Of a stretch of 64,000 nt of DNA, positions 35,080 to 43,881 are shown piece after piece (within the stretch, counting starts at the first letter, position 1; each line of letters begins with the position of its first letter). The notes beneath the pieces are model-generated. The model worked only from the letters and a program-made list of their open reading frames with translations, did not search any database and was not told the DNA's origin. Source of the stretch: Paracoccus sp. R12_2 (GTDB lineage: Bacteria; Pseudomonadota; Alphaproteobacteria; Rhodobacterales; Rhodobacteraceae); assembly GCF_017744015.1 (NCBI RefSeq), contig NZ_JAGHRA010000006.1:124001-188000 (forward strand), given 5' to 3'. The translations under genes and the position numbers were made by a program.

Positions 35080-36054
35080 ATGAATCGCAGAGTGGGGTTG
35101 ATCGGTGGACTTGCGGCGCTTGGCCTTGCCGGGCTGGGTGCTGCCGGGCTGTTCATTCGACGCCGCAACACAGGCGTTCCACAGCCGCTGCCCCAGATGC
35201 CGGCAGATGCATTCGCCGATGCACATGCGCCCTTGACCCCGCCCCAGGGATCGCTGCGCGTCTTTCATCTGGGTCACAGTCTGGTCGGTCGCGACATGCC
35301 GGCCATGCTGGCGCAGTTGGCGCCTGCGGGACATGCCTACGCCTCGCAACTGGGTTGGGGGGCCACTTTGCGATCTCATTGGCTGGGGCCTGACGAAGTG
35401 CCCGGATTCGCCGAAGAGAACGCCCATCCCGCACATCGCCCGGCTCGCGAGGCAATCCAAGGCGGTGACTATGATGCGGTCATCCTGACCGAGATGGTCG
35501 AACTGCGCGATGCGATCAAGTGGCATGGCAGCGGCAATTATCTTGCCGAATGGGCGCGTTTCGCGCGGCAGGCACGGCCCGATGCGCGGGTCTATCTTTA
35601 CGAGACATGGCACCGGCTGGACGACAAGGAAGGCTGGCTGGACCGCATCGCGGGCGATGCCGGCCCGCTGTGGCAGGATGAACTGATGCGGCGCGCGATG
35701 GGGGCAGAAGGTGTAGGCCCGATCTATCGGCTGCCCGGCGGTCCGGCGCTGGCGGCCGTCGTGCGCGCTGCCGAGGCGGGCGAACTGCCGGGCGTGGACG
35801 GTCGCGAGGCGCTGTTCGCGCGGACGCCCGATGGCTCTGTCGATCAGATCCATCTGGGCGATCTTGGAAACTACGTGATCGCCCTGACCCACTATGCCGT
35901 CCTGTATCAACGCAGCCCAGAGGGACTGCCTGCGCAGCTTGGTCGCGCCGATGGCAGCGCGGCGCAGGCATTCGATGCGGAGAATGCGGCACGGGTTCAA
36001 CGGATTGTCTGGCAGGTCGTGGCGTCCGATCCGCTGACCGGGATCGCGTCGTGA
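35080..36054 (+). CDS. membrane-anchored SGNH-type hydrolase
   Basis: A 324-aa protein with an N-terminal hydrophobic anchor (about residues 5-26, then RRRN), so the catalytic part probably faces the periplasm. The SGNH pattern is seen in FHLGHSLVGRDM with Ser67, ILTEMVELRD in the middle, and DQIHLGD with Asp255 and His258. Such enzymes are often esterases or O-acetyl transferases of glycans. The next gene repeats this domain in degenerate form and overlaps it by 4 bases (GTGA). 24 bases after the PPTase gene, with GGGGAAG as ribosome site. Substrate unknown; removal or placement of acyl groups on the exported product is a guess from context. Confidence 0.75.
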   Translation: MNRRVGLIGGLAALGLAGLGAAGLFIRRRNTGVPQPLPQMPADAFADAHAPLTPPQGSLRVFHLGHSLVGRDMPAMLAQLAPAGHAYASQLGWGATLRSHWLGPDEVPGFAEENAHPAHRPAREAIQGGDYDAVILTEMVELRDAIKWHGSGNYLAEWARFARQARPDARVYLYETWHRLDDKEGWLDRIAGDAGPLWQDELMRRAMGAEGVGPIYRLPGGPALAAVVRAAEAGELPGVDGREALFARTPDGSVDQIHLGDLGNYVIALTHYAVLYQRSPEGLPAQLGRADGSAAQAFDAENAARVQRIVWQVVASDPLTGIAS

Positions 36055-38576
36055 TCGGTTGCGCCATTCTGACGGACATCCTGTTCATCGGAATGGGATT
36101 GTTCGGGGCAGACATGCCACAGATGATCGCCTCGGCGGGGCGCATGAACGGCGGTGAAACGACGGTGGAAGCGCGCCAGGCGCCCGAAGCGCCGCTTGCG
36201 TATCACTGGGTCAACGCTGCAGCCGGACCGGGTGTCGATCCCCGGGCCGTGCTGTCTGCAGGCGGCGTAGATCAGTTGGTCATGACCGAGGCGTTGCCCC
36301 TGACGGAAAGCCTCGTCCGGCATGACAGCATCGAGTATGCGACCGATTTCTGCGATCTGGCGGTTCGCGGAAACCCGCAGGCTGAATGCTTGCTGTATGA
36401 AAGCTGGCCGCCCCTGGATGGTCGAGACCCTAAGGGCTGGCGCGAAGAGGTGGCCGCTGCGGCGCCGCTGTGGCAGGCGATTGTGCAAGCGTTGAACGAT
36501 CAGGGCCTTGCCGACAAGGATCACCCGCCCGCGAGGCTGATCCCACTGGCGCGGGGTTTGCTGGCGCTGGACGGTGCCATCGCTGCTGGTCAGGTGCCGG
36601 GGCTTTCCAGCATCACCCAGATCTTCGCCGAGGATGGACGGCGGCTGAACGGGCGCGGCAGCTATTTCGCAGCGATGCTGTTTCACGCAGCCCTCAGCGG
36701 CGAAGACCCACAGGGTCTGCCGGTCTGGCTGGGGCGGAACCGTCCGGCAACCCTGGAAGATGCCGTCACCGAGCCGATGGCGGGCGCCATGCAGCGCATT
36801 GCCCTGCGGGTCGTGCAGGACAGGATCGCTGTCGGGTCCGTCGATCGTGCGATGTGGCGTCAGGCAAAGGCGCTGGTCGACAGCACGATCTCGGATGACC
36901 GCGGATTCGTGTCGTGGCAGGGCCCCACCGACTCGTATCTGTCCGGGGTCGAGCGCGACGGCATCGCCTTCAACCTGACAGGCATATCGGACTGGTCGGC
37001 GAATTTGCCGTTTCTGGATGTCTTCAAGAACGCTCGTCCATGGATCGGGCATCTGCCCGGACAGTGGGGCGGATTCGACGCGCCGAAATTGCGCGAGGCC
37101 GGCTATCTTGACGAACATGGCTGGCCCAAGCGGATGCCGGACGAGGTCACGCATCTGACCACCCTGATCCTCAGCGATCTGGACAGCGGGATGATCTCGG
37201 CCGCCGGGCGATATGTCCTGCGCTATCGCGGCATGGGACGGATCGAGTTGGAAGGCAGGTTGGCGCGGAATATCAGCTACGAGGAAGGGCGCATCGCCTT
37301 TGACTATCTGCCGGGGCGCGGATCGGTGCATATCCATCTGCGCAGTACCGATCCCGAAGATCCGATCCGCGATATCAGCGTGGTGCGTCAGGACCGCCTT
37401 GCCCTTGCCGACGCAGGCCAGATCTTCAATCCCGACTTTCTGGCGCGATTGCGCGGGGCTGAGTTGCTGCGGTTCATGGACTGGATGCGGACGAACAATT
37501 CCACGATGACCAGCCCCGACCAGATCCCCGCGCGTGACGATTATATCTGGAGCACCGACCGCGGCGTCCCGCCCGAGGTCATGGTTGCGCTGGCCAACGA
37601 ACTGGAGTCCGACCCGTGGTTCACGATCCCGCACCTGGCCAGCGATGATCTGGTGCGGCAATATGCGCGACGGGTTCGGGACAATCTGGCCCCCGGCCGC
37701 CGGGCGTGGGTCGAATTCTCGAACGAGATCTGGAACTGGTCGTTCGATCAGCGGGCCTGGGCGGACCACAAGGCTGCCGAGCTTTGGGGTGTCGAAGACG
37801 CGGGCATGCAATATGGTGCGTTCCGGGCGGCACAGGTTGTCGATATCTGGACCGAGGAATTCGCCCCTTCGGCCAGCGCCCGTCTGGTTCGTGTCGTGGG
37901 CACATTCACCGGCTGGACCGGCACCGAAGACGACATGCTGAACGCGCCGGCCTGGAAGGCGGCCGACCCGGACGGCTGGGAAACGCTGTCCGAACATTTC
38001 GATGCCTACGCGATCACTGGTTATTTCCATGCCAATCTGGAGAACCCCGAGAGGATGGAAATGCTACGATCGTTGCTGGAGGTCAGCCAGAACGATGCCG
38101 TCCGCCGCGCCGGGCTGCAGGGCTTTCAGGGGGCAGAACGCGAGGCGTTCATCCGTGCGCACCGCTTCGATCTTGCGATCGACCGCATGATCGCGGAATT
38201 GCGCGACGGCGCGATCAGCGGAGATCCGGAAGGCTCGGTCAGGTGGGTCATCGACAACCTGTTCCGCCATCACAGGCGCGCCGCCGCAAGACACGGCCTG
38301 GACCTTGTCATGTATGAAGGCGGCAGCCATGTCGTGGCCACGGGACCGGCCGCTGACGACGAGGAACTGACCGAGTTCCTGATCGCGCTGAACTATTCAC
38401 CCGGCATGGGCGATCTTTATCTTGACCTGATCGAAGGCTGGCAACGCTACAGCGACCAGCCATTCAATTTCTACACCGCGATCGGCGGCCCCAGCCAATA
38501 TGGCAGCTGGGGCGTTTTGCGTCATCTTGACGACGAAAACCCGCGCTGGGACGCTGTTTCGGAGTCTGACCCATGA
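36051..38576 (+). CDS. fusion of catalytically dead SGNH-like domain and GH-A-like glycoside hydrolase domain
   Basis: An 841-aa protein starting at a GTG that overlaps the previous stop. Residues 1-270 copy the preceding protein: FIGMGLFGADM aligns with FHLGHSLVGRDM, but the His-Ser pair is replaced (Met15-Gly16), and the DxxH motif is gone. Residues about 290-840 form a second domain with WVEFSNEIWNW (Asn558-Glu559) and MYEGGS (Glu756). The spacing of the two glutamates resembles acid/base and nucleophile of clan GH-A hydrolases, seen in proteins often labelled cellulose-binding or hypothetical. N-terminal hydrophobic residues could be a signal or anchor. It may cut or reshape the polysaccharide. 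Overlaps the following GT2 by 4 bases. Function is inferred. Confidence 0.75.
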   Translation: MIGCAILTDILFIGMGLFGADMPQMIASAGRMNGGETTVEARQAPEAPLAYHWVNAAAGPGVDPRAVLSAGGVDQLVMTEALPLTESLVRHDSIEYATDFCDLAVRGNPQAECLLYESWPPLDGRDPKGWREEVAAAAPLWQAIVQALNDQGLADKDHPPARLIPLARGLLALDGAIAAGQVPGLSSITQIFAEDGRRLNGRGSYFAAMLFHAALSGEDPQGLPVWLGRNRPATLEDAVTEPMAGAMQRIALRVVQDRIAVGSVDRAMWRQAKALVDSTISDDRGFVSWQGPTDSYLSGVERDGIAFNLTGISDWSANLPFLDVFKNARPWIGHLPGQWGGFDAPKLREAGYLDEHGWPKRMPDEVTHLTTLILSDLDSGMISAAGRYVLRYRGMGRIELEGRLARNISYEEGRIAFDYLPGRGSVHIHLRSTDPEDPIRDISVVRQDRLALADAGQIFNPDFLARLRGAELLRFMDWMRTNNSTMTSPDQIPARDDYIWSTDRGVPPEVMVALANELESDPWFTIPHLASDDLVRQYARRVRDNLAPGRRAWVEFSNEIWNWSFDQRAWADHKAAELWGVEDAGMQYGAFRAAQVVDIWTEEFAPSASARLVRVVGTFTGWTGTEDDMLNAPAWKAADPDGWETLSEHFDAYAITGYFHANLENPERMEMLRSLLEVSQNDAVRRAGLQGFQGAEREAFIRAHRFDLAIDRMIAELRDGAISGDPEGSVRWVIDNLFRHHRRAAARHGLDLVMYEGGSHVVATGPAADDEELTEFLIALNYSPGMGDLYLDLIEGWQRYSDQPFNFYTAIGGPSQYGSWGVLRHLDDENPRWDAVSESDP

Positions 38577-39418
38577 CCCATCGGCCCGCGCTCAGCGTTA
38601 TTCTGCCGGCCAGCAACGAAGAGGCGTATCTGTCGTCCTGCCTGACGGCTCTGCTGAAAAGCGATCCGGTCCACGGTGGTGCCGAGGTGATCGTGGTCGC
38701 CAATGGCTGTCGCGACAAGACTGCGGATATCGCCCGCGGCTTTGCCGAGACAGCCCGCGCGTCAGGCTGGACCCTGCTTGTGATCGAACTTGAGAAGGGC
38801 GACAAGATCGGCGCGCTGAACGCGGGTGATCAGGCCGCGCAGGCGGAGCTGCGCGCCTATCTGGATGCCGATGTGATCGTCAGCCCGTCCTTGATGGGCG
38901 ACCTTGCGCGGGCGCTTTCCGCGGCATCGGGGGCGGCCTACGCCAGCGGAACGGCAATCATTCCGCGTGCCGCCAGCCCGGTCACCCGCGCCTATGCCCG
39001 GCTTTGGCAGCGGCTGCCCTTTGCTCGCAGCGAGGCGCCGGGATATGGCCTGTTCGCGGTGAACCGGGCCGGACGGGCGCGCTGGGGCGCGTTTCCGCGG
39101 ATCATTTCGGACGACACCTTCGTGCGTCTGCAATTCGCGCCCGACGAACGGATCGGGCTTCCTGCGACCTACAGCTGGCCAATGGTCGAGGGGTGGTCGC
39201 GTCTGGTGCGCGTGCGCCGTCGGCAGGACGCGGGTGTCAGGGAAATCGCCGCCCGCTGGCCGGATCTTTTGCGCAACGAAGGCAAGGCGGCACTGGGTGC
39301 CGGAAGAGCCGCGCGGCTGGCCCTGCGTGATCCGGTCGGATTCGCTGTCTATGCAGCGGTTTCGGTAGCGGTCCGGATGGAACGCGGACCGGCAGCCGGG
39401 TGGACGCGGGGACGATGA
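38573..39418 (+). CDS. family 2 glycosyltransferase
   Basis: A 281-aa GT2. Motifs: LSVILPASNEEAYL at the N-terminus, EVIVVANGCRDKT, GDKIGALNAGDQAA and AYLDADVIVS (DxD), then ISDDTFVRLQF (EDxxL-like). A hydrophobic stretch near residues 255-270 suggests weak membrane association. ATG overlaps the previous stop (ATGA). It is the first of the last three glycan genes of the run (GT2, GT4, Wzx). Donor and acceptor unknown. Motifs look complete. Confidence 0.88.
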   Translation: MTHRPALSVILPASNEEAYLSSCLTALLKSDPVHGGAEVIVVANGCRDKTADIARGFAETARASGWTLLVIELEKGDKIGALNAGDQAAQAELRAYLDADVIVSPSLMGDLARALSAASGAAYASGTAIIPRAASPVTRAYARLWQRLPFARSEAPGYGLFAVNRAGRARWGAFPRIISDDTFVRLQFAPDERIGLPATYSWPMVEGWSRLVRVRRRQDAGVREIAARWPDLLRNEGKAALGAGRAARLALRDPVGFAVYAAVSVAVRMERGPAAGWTRGR

Positions 39419-39514
39419 GATTGTCCCGAAGTGCAGGCAGGTGGCGCTTTCGCGGGCAGGCGAAATCAGCTAGGCCGAAACCGCCGCCTGTTGCGGCATG
39501 AGGTTAGGATCGTC

Positions 39515-40726
39515 GTGCGTATCGGTTACTTGTTGAATACCTATCCCCAGCCCAGTGTTACCTTTGTCCGGCGCGAGATTCACGCGTTGGAACGGCGCGG
39601 CATTTCGGTGCACCGTTTCGCCATGCGAAGCGACCGCGATGCGCTGGTCGATCCCGCCGATCTTCAGGAATACGACCGCACAGAACTGGTGTTGCAGGCT
39701 GGTGCGGGGCGGCTGCTGCGGGATCTGCTGGGCATGATGGTCGCCCGCCCCACCGGATTTGGTCGCGCGCTGGCATCGGCGTGGCGGATGGGCGGGCGTT
39801 CGGCACAGGGCAGGTTGCGCCACCTGATCTACCTTGCTGAAGCGGCGCATGTCGCCCGTCGGGCCACGGCACTGGGGCTGGACCATCTGCACGCGCATTT
39901 CGGTACCAACTCGGCGGCAGTTGCGGCGCTGGTGCGCGATCTGGGTGGACCGGGCTACAGCTTCACCGTTCACGGCCCCGAGGAATTCGACAGTCCGCTG
40001 GCGCTGAGCCTTGGCCGCAAGGTGGCCGGGTCTGAATTCGCGGTCGCGATTTCGGCGCATGGGCGCAGCCAGCTTTGCCGCTGGGCAGACTATGCCGACT
40101 GGCCCCGGATCCGGGTGGTGCATTGCGGGATCGAGCCTGCGCGATTTCCCCAGCCGGCCGAGATGCCGGGCGGGGGCACGCTGCGGCTGGTCAATATCGG
40201 ACGGTTCGCCGAACAGAAGGGCCAGTTGCTGCTGCCCGAGGCGTTGGCGATGGCGCGCGCGCGCGGCGTGGATGTTCACCTGACACTGGTCGGCGACGGT
40301 CCGATGCGACCGCAGATCGAAGCCGCGATCGCGGCGCACGGGGTTGGCGATGCGGTCACGCTGACCGGCTGGCTTGACGAGGCGGGGGTGCGCCGCGTTC
40401 TGGCAGAAAGCCACGCGCTGATCCTGCCCAGCTTCGCCGAGGGCCTGCCAATGGTGGTGATGGAGGCGATGGCCGCCGGTCGTCCCGTGATCGCCACCTA
40501 TATCGCCGGGAACCCCGAACTTGTCGTACCGGGTGAAACCGGATGGCTGGTTGCTGCAGGTGACGCCGAGGCGTTGGCGAAGGGCATCATCGACGCGGCC
40601 GGGACGTCGGGCGAACATCTGCATCGGATGGGGCAGGCGGGGCGCGCCCGTGTCCTGCAACGCCATGACATTGACCGCGAGGCCGAAAAGCTGGCTCGCC
40701 TGATCGAGGAAGCGACCCGCCGATGA
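39515..40726 (+). CDS. family 4 glycosyltransferase (WcaL/AmsK-like)
   Basis: A 403-aa retaining GT-B enzyme. N-terminal segment IGYLLNTYPQPSVTFVRREI, the HLHAHFGTNSAAVA and FTVHGPEEFD segments, and the donor-binding ALILPSFAEGLPMVVMEAMAAGRPVIAT (an E-x7-E pattern) are those of GT4 enzymes of the colanic-acid WcaL type. I use the GTG at 39515 as start because an upstream ATG at 39431 would add 28 basic residues unlike the family. The 96-base gap before it is the longest within the run. Stop overlaps the Wzx ATG. Confidence 0.9.
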   Translation: MRIGYLLNTYPQPSVTFVRREIHALERRGISVHRFAMRSDRDALVDPADLQEYDRTELVLQAGAGRLLRDLLGMMVARPTGFGRALASAWRMGGRSAQGRLRHLIYLAEAAHVARRATALGLDHLHAHFGTNSAAVAALVRDLGGPGYSFTVHGPEEFDSPLALSLGRKVAGSEFAVAISAHGRSQLCRWADYADWPRIRVVHCGIEPARFPQPAEMPGGGTLRLVNIGRFAEQKGQLLLPEALAMARARGVDVHLTLVGDGPMRPQIEAAIAAHGVGDAVTLTGWLDEAGVRRVLAESHALILPSFAEGLPMVVMEAMAAGRPVIATYIAGNPELVVPGETGWLVAAGDAEALAKGIIDAAGTSGEHLHRMGQAGRARVLQRHDIDREAEKLARLIEEATRR

Positions 40727-42063
40727 AACGCGTTTTCAGCTTTATGTCCGGCACCAGCATCACCCAGCGGGTGCTGCGCGGATCGGCGATTTCGGGAATG
40801 GGCTATTTCTTCAGCCAGGGTATCCGGCTGGCCAGCAACCTGATCCTGACACGTCTGTTGTTCCCGGATGCATTCGGCCTGATGGCGCTGGTCACGATGT
40901 TCGTCCTGGGCGTCGTGATGATGACCGATGTCGGACTGACGCCCTCGATCATGCAAAGCAAGCGTGGCGACGATCCGAAATTCCTGAACACCGCCTGGTC
41001 GGTCAAGATGCTGCTGCACAGCTTCTATTTCGTGGTCATCTGCGCGCTTGCATGGCCCGCTGCGCAGTTCTATGACGCGCCGCAATTGGTGCAGCTGATG
41101 CCAGCGGTCGGTGCCAGCCTTCTGATCGGCGGGCTGGTATCGCCAAATATCGAACACGCACAGCGCCATATCAAATTGGGCACGGTCACGTTGATCGACC
41201 TTGCCAGTCAGGCAGCGTCGGTCGGCTCGATGGTGATCTTCGCGCTGCTGACCCGGTCGATCTGGGCGCTGGTTTTCGGGCAGTTCGTGGCGGCTGGCGT
41301 CAAGGCGGTGCTGACCCGCTATTACCTGAAGGGGCCGACCACCGGTTTCGGCTGGGACAAGGAGGCCGTGCACGAGCTGATCCATTTCGGCAAATGGATC
41401 ACCCTCAGTTCGGCAGGCGGGTTCGTGCTGTCGCAGGGCGACAAGGCGGTTCTGGGCAAGTATCTGAGCCTTGAGCAGCTTGGCGTCTACAACATCGGCT
41501 TTTTCCTGGCGTCCTTTCCGATGGCGCTGGCCGAGAACATCACCGGCCGCACGATCATTCCGGTCTATCGCGACAGTCCGCCGCATGAATCGCCGCAAAA
41601 CTTTGCAACCGTCCGCCGGATGCGCATGGGGCTGTCCGCCATCGTCCTGTCGATGATCGCGGTCATGGCGGTCGGCGGGCCGTGGATCATCGAACTGCTC
41701 TACGACATCCGCTATCAGGGCGCGGGGCCGATCGTGTCGCTGATCGCCAGCGCGCAGGTGCCGGTTGTGCTGGGCATGACCTATCCTCAGGCGGCGCTGG
41801 CGGCCGGGGATTCCCGCAGCCCGTCGCTGTTGCAGATGCTGCGGGCCGGGGTCCAGATCGGCGCCTTCCTGATCGGCGCCGAACTGGGCGGGCTGACCGG
41901 CGCGATCATCGGGCAGATGATCGCCGGTTGGGTTCTGCACCTGTTCATCATCCGGATCGCCATCAAGCATCGGGTCTGGGATCCGCTGCACGATGTCATC
42001 TTCGCGATCTTCGGGGCGCTGATCACCTTCGTGGGCATGTCCCACATGCTGATGACGGGCTGA
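40723..42063 (+). CDS. Wzx-type lipid-linked oligosaccharide flippase
   Basis: A 446-aa polytopic membrane protein of the polysaccharide transporter branch of the MOP superfamily, expected to flip the undecaprenyl-linked repeat unit to the periplasm for the Wzy-like protein. Typical features: SAISGMGYFFSQGIRLASNLILTRLL at the first helix, PDAFGLMALV, a cytoplasmic loop near residue 215, and FGKWITLSSAGGFVLSQGDKAVLGKYLSLEQLGVYNIG, which is the signature of this group; about twelve helices in all. Last gene of the run, followed by a GC-rich hairpin. Since it is cotranscribed with the PKS-NRPS genes, the flipped substrate could carry their product. Confidence 0.9.
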   Translation: MKRVFSFMSGTSITQRVLRGSAISGMGYFFSQGIRLASNLILTRLLFPDAFGLMALVTMFVLGVVMMTDVGLTPSIMQSKRGDDPKFLNTAWSVKMLLHSFYFVVICALAWPAAQFYDAPQLVQLMPAVGASLLIGGLVSPNIEHAQRHIKLGTVTLIDLASQAASVGSMVIFALLTRSIWALVFGQFVAAGVKAVLTRYYLKGPTTGFGWDKEAVHELIHFGKWITLSSAGGFVLSQGDKAVLGKYLSLEQLGVYNIGFFLASFPMALAENITGRTIIPVYRDSPPHESPQNFATVRRMRMGLSAIVLSMIAVMAVGGPWIIELLYDIRYQGAGPIVSLIASAQVPVVLGMTYPQAALAAGDSRSPSLLQMLRAGVQIGAFLIGAELGGLTGAIIGQMIAGWVLHLFIIRIAIKHRVWDPLHDVIFAIFGALITFVGMSHMLMTG

Positions 42064-42073
42064 ACCGGAACCG

Positions 42074-42096
42074 CCCGCCGCATCAATCGCGGCGGG
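42074..42096. terminator. GC-rich hairpin between convergent Wzx and DUF1330 genes
   Basis: Perfect 8-bp stem (42074-42081 with 42089-42096), 7-base loop ATCAATC, in the 33 bases between the convergent stops. No T-run follows on either strand, so strength is uncertain, but the position fits a shared terminator. Confidence 0.5.
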
Positions 42097-42423
42097 TCAG
42101 CCCTTCGGCAGGTAGGGAATTCCGCCTGCCAGGTCGGTGTCGTCGATGACATGGAAATTGCTGACGCTGCCCTTCTGACGCCCCTCGGCGAAGGGAGCGT
42201 ATTCGGGATCGTTGGCGAACGCCGACACCGCCTCGCGCGAGGGGAACTCGATCAGCGCGATCAGGGTACTGTTCAGGGGCGTGCCTTCGATGGTTTCGAT
42301 ATTGCCACTGCGCGACAGATAGCGGCCGCCATGCTTGGCCGCAATATCATGAACCCGGGCGGCATAGTCGGGCACCCACGCGTCGTCGGTCACCGTAACC
42401 TCTGCAATCAGATAGACAGGCAT
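42097..42423 (-). CDS. DUF1330 family protein
   Basis: A 108-aa protein of the dimeric alpha/beta-barrel type, start MPVYLIAEVTVTDD and central GGRYLSRSGNIETIEG, with the LIEFPSREAVSAFANDPEYAPFAEGRQ segment typical of DUF1330. A GGGAGG ribosome site lies 10 bases before the ATG at 42423. Family role is unknown; the fold resembles small monooxygenase and heme-degrading barrels but no catalytic residues can be named. Monocistronic, convergent with the flippase gene. Confidence 0.87.
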   Translation of the reverse strand: MPVYLIAEVTVTDDAWVPDYAARVHDIAAKHGGRYLSRSGNIETIEGTPLNSTLIALIEFPSREAVSAFANDPEYAPFAEGRQKGSVSNFHVIDDTDLAGGIPYLPKG

Positions 42424-42569
42424 CGTGCATCCTCCCTCGTGCTGAAACGATCCTGCCGACACAGTAGCCCGTCGGCGGTATCCGGCAAACCCGGTCATTC
42501 GTCTGGTGTGACGCGAGGTCGAACAGACTCCGGCGCCGGTCAGAATGCCCCTTGGGGATCTGCCCGGTG

Positions 42570-43718
42570 CTAGATCGCCTCGACCAGGTGACGAGCGTGC
42601 CGGGCATGCCGCTGCGCAAGGTCGCGCCCTTCGCGACCGCTTAGCAGGCGCCGCGCGCCGATGGCCTGGAACCCCGGCTGTGACATTTGCGGAAACAGCG
42701 CGAAAATCTCGTTTCGCGCGTCGGGCCCTACGGCTTCCATCGCTTGCGGGCCGATGAACAGGCTTTCGCTCCAGGCGCCATCGGATGACACCACTTCGTG
42801 GCCGTCGAACAGCATGTGCCAATAGGTCACACCATGATCGGGTCGCATGACCTCGATGCCGGGCAGGCCGACAAGATGCTTGGCAGCGACAAGGATTTCT
42901 TCCTCGCCGAACAAACGCCGCGCGATGGACGAGCGTACCAGGATCCGATGCTGCGGAGACACGATCAGGTTTCGCGCCGGAACCCCTTGCGCCAAAGCGC
43001 CCGCCCTGATCCGGATCGGACGCAGATTGGGCTGCTGGTCAAGCGTCCCAGCGTCGAGATAGGTGGACCCGATCCAGGACAACCACCGCATGCCGTTGTC
43101 GCGGGTGCGGATCATGTCACCCACGGAAAGGCTGTCGATGGCGCGCGGCCCGAACATCGTGTCGATCATCGTGCCCGAGGCGAAGCAGGGCACCGCAGCA
43201 GAAGGCGCATAGCTGGGCGCCCCCGCGTCACCGGATTGCAATGGCACGGTGCGGACATAGCCGAAATTCGCATTCGGATCGAAGCTGGGATAGCTGCTTT
43301 CTCCGGTCACCGGATCGATCCGTTCCACCGGCATGATCAGCACCGAATATCTGCCGCCAAGTTCTGTCCCGATCGAGCCGTTGAAGTCGCGCGGAAACAG
43401 GGCGTGGAATTCGTTCCCGTCCTGATCGCGGATCAGCGATGCGGTGAAGTTGCTGATCTTTGTGCCTGCCACGACGGTTTGCGCCCCGGCGCCGTAGCCG
43501 AAGGTCGTGTCCTCGGCCAGGAATTGCTGGGTTTCGCCTGGGGAATAGTAGCGCGAGTTCAGCACCGGGTCGTCATCGGTGATCGTGATGGTGCTAAGCG
43601 TCGGGTTGGAAAGACTGATCGAGGAATACTGATTGTACCAGGGCGCGTAGCGGGCGTTTCCAGAGCTTCCGGACGGGATGACCTGACTGACCGTCAGCAT
43701 CGTGACCTGATAGTCCAT
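42570..43718 (-). CDS. Hint-domain (intein-like) protein
   Basis: A 382-aa protein. The first 170 residues are Ser/Thr-, Asn- and Gly-rich and look extracellular (e.g. SGNARYAPWYNQY). From residue about 177 a Hint domain begins with PCFASGTMIDT, where Cys is the expected first residue of a self-processing domain, followed by VGDMIRTRDNG, LIVSPQHRILV and the terminal HEVV. Such proteins are frequent in Rhodobacterales and are often secreted by type I systems; their function is not established. No classical signal peptide is visible. Not obviously linked to the upstream locus. Confidence 0.82.
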   Translation of the reverse strand: MDYQVTMLTVSQVIPSGSSGNARYAPWYNQYSSISLSNPTLSTITITDDDPVLNSRYYSPGETQQFLAEDTTFGYGAGAQTVVAGTKISNFTASLIRDQDGNEFHALFPRDFNGSIGTELGGRYSVLIMPVERIDPVTGESSYPSFDPNANFGYVRTVPLQSGDAGAPSYAPSAAVPCFASGTMIDTMFGPRAIDSLSVGDMIRTRDNGMRWLSWIGSTYLDAGTLDQQPNLRPIRIRAGALAQGVPARNLIVSPQHRILVRSSIARRLFGEEEILVAAKHLVGLPGIEVMRPDHGVTYWHMLFDGHEVVSSDGAWSESLFIGPQAMEAVGPDARNEIFALFPQMSQPGFQAIGARRLLSGREGRDLAQRHARHARHLVEAI

Positions 43719-43881
43719 CTTTGCCTGTCGCCTTGTGCTGATCCATGCCCCAAAGTTTCCGGTTCGGCCGGAAATCTCGTGTCGCGGACATGTTTCGCGG
43801 CCCGCGAAAAGCGGAGTATCAACAGAAGGTTAACGATGCGTTAACGGGGAAGGGAATGTGGCCCGTTTCAGCGGTTCGCAA

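Noticed and set aside
39419..39514. Possible fourth lux box in the gap before the GT4 gene
   Set aside because: Only the right half (CAGGT) is present; no ACCTG at the correct spacing.
42424..42822. N-terminal extension of the DUF1330 gene
   Set aside because: Overlaps the Hint-domain gene on the same strand in another frame; the ATG at 42423 has a GGGAGG site and gives the normal family start.
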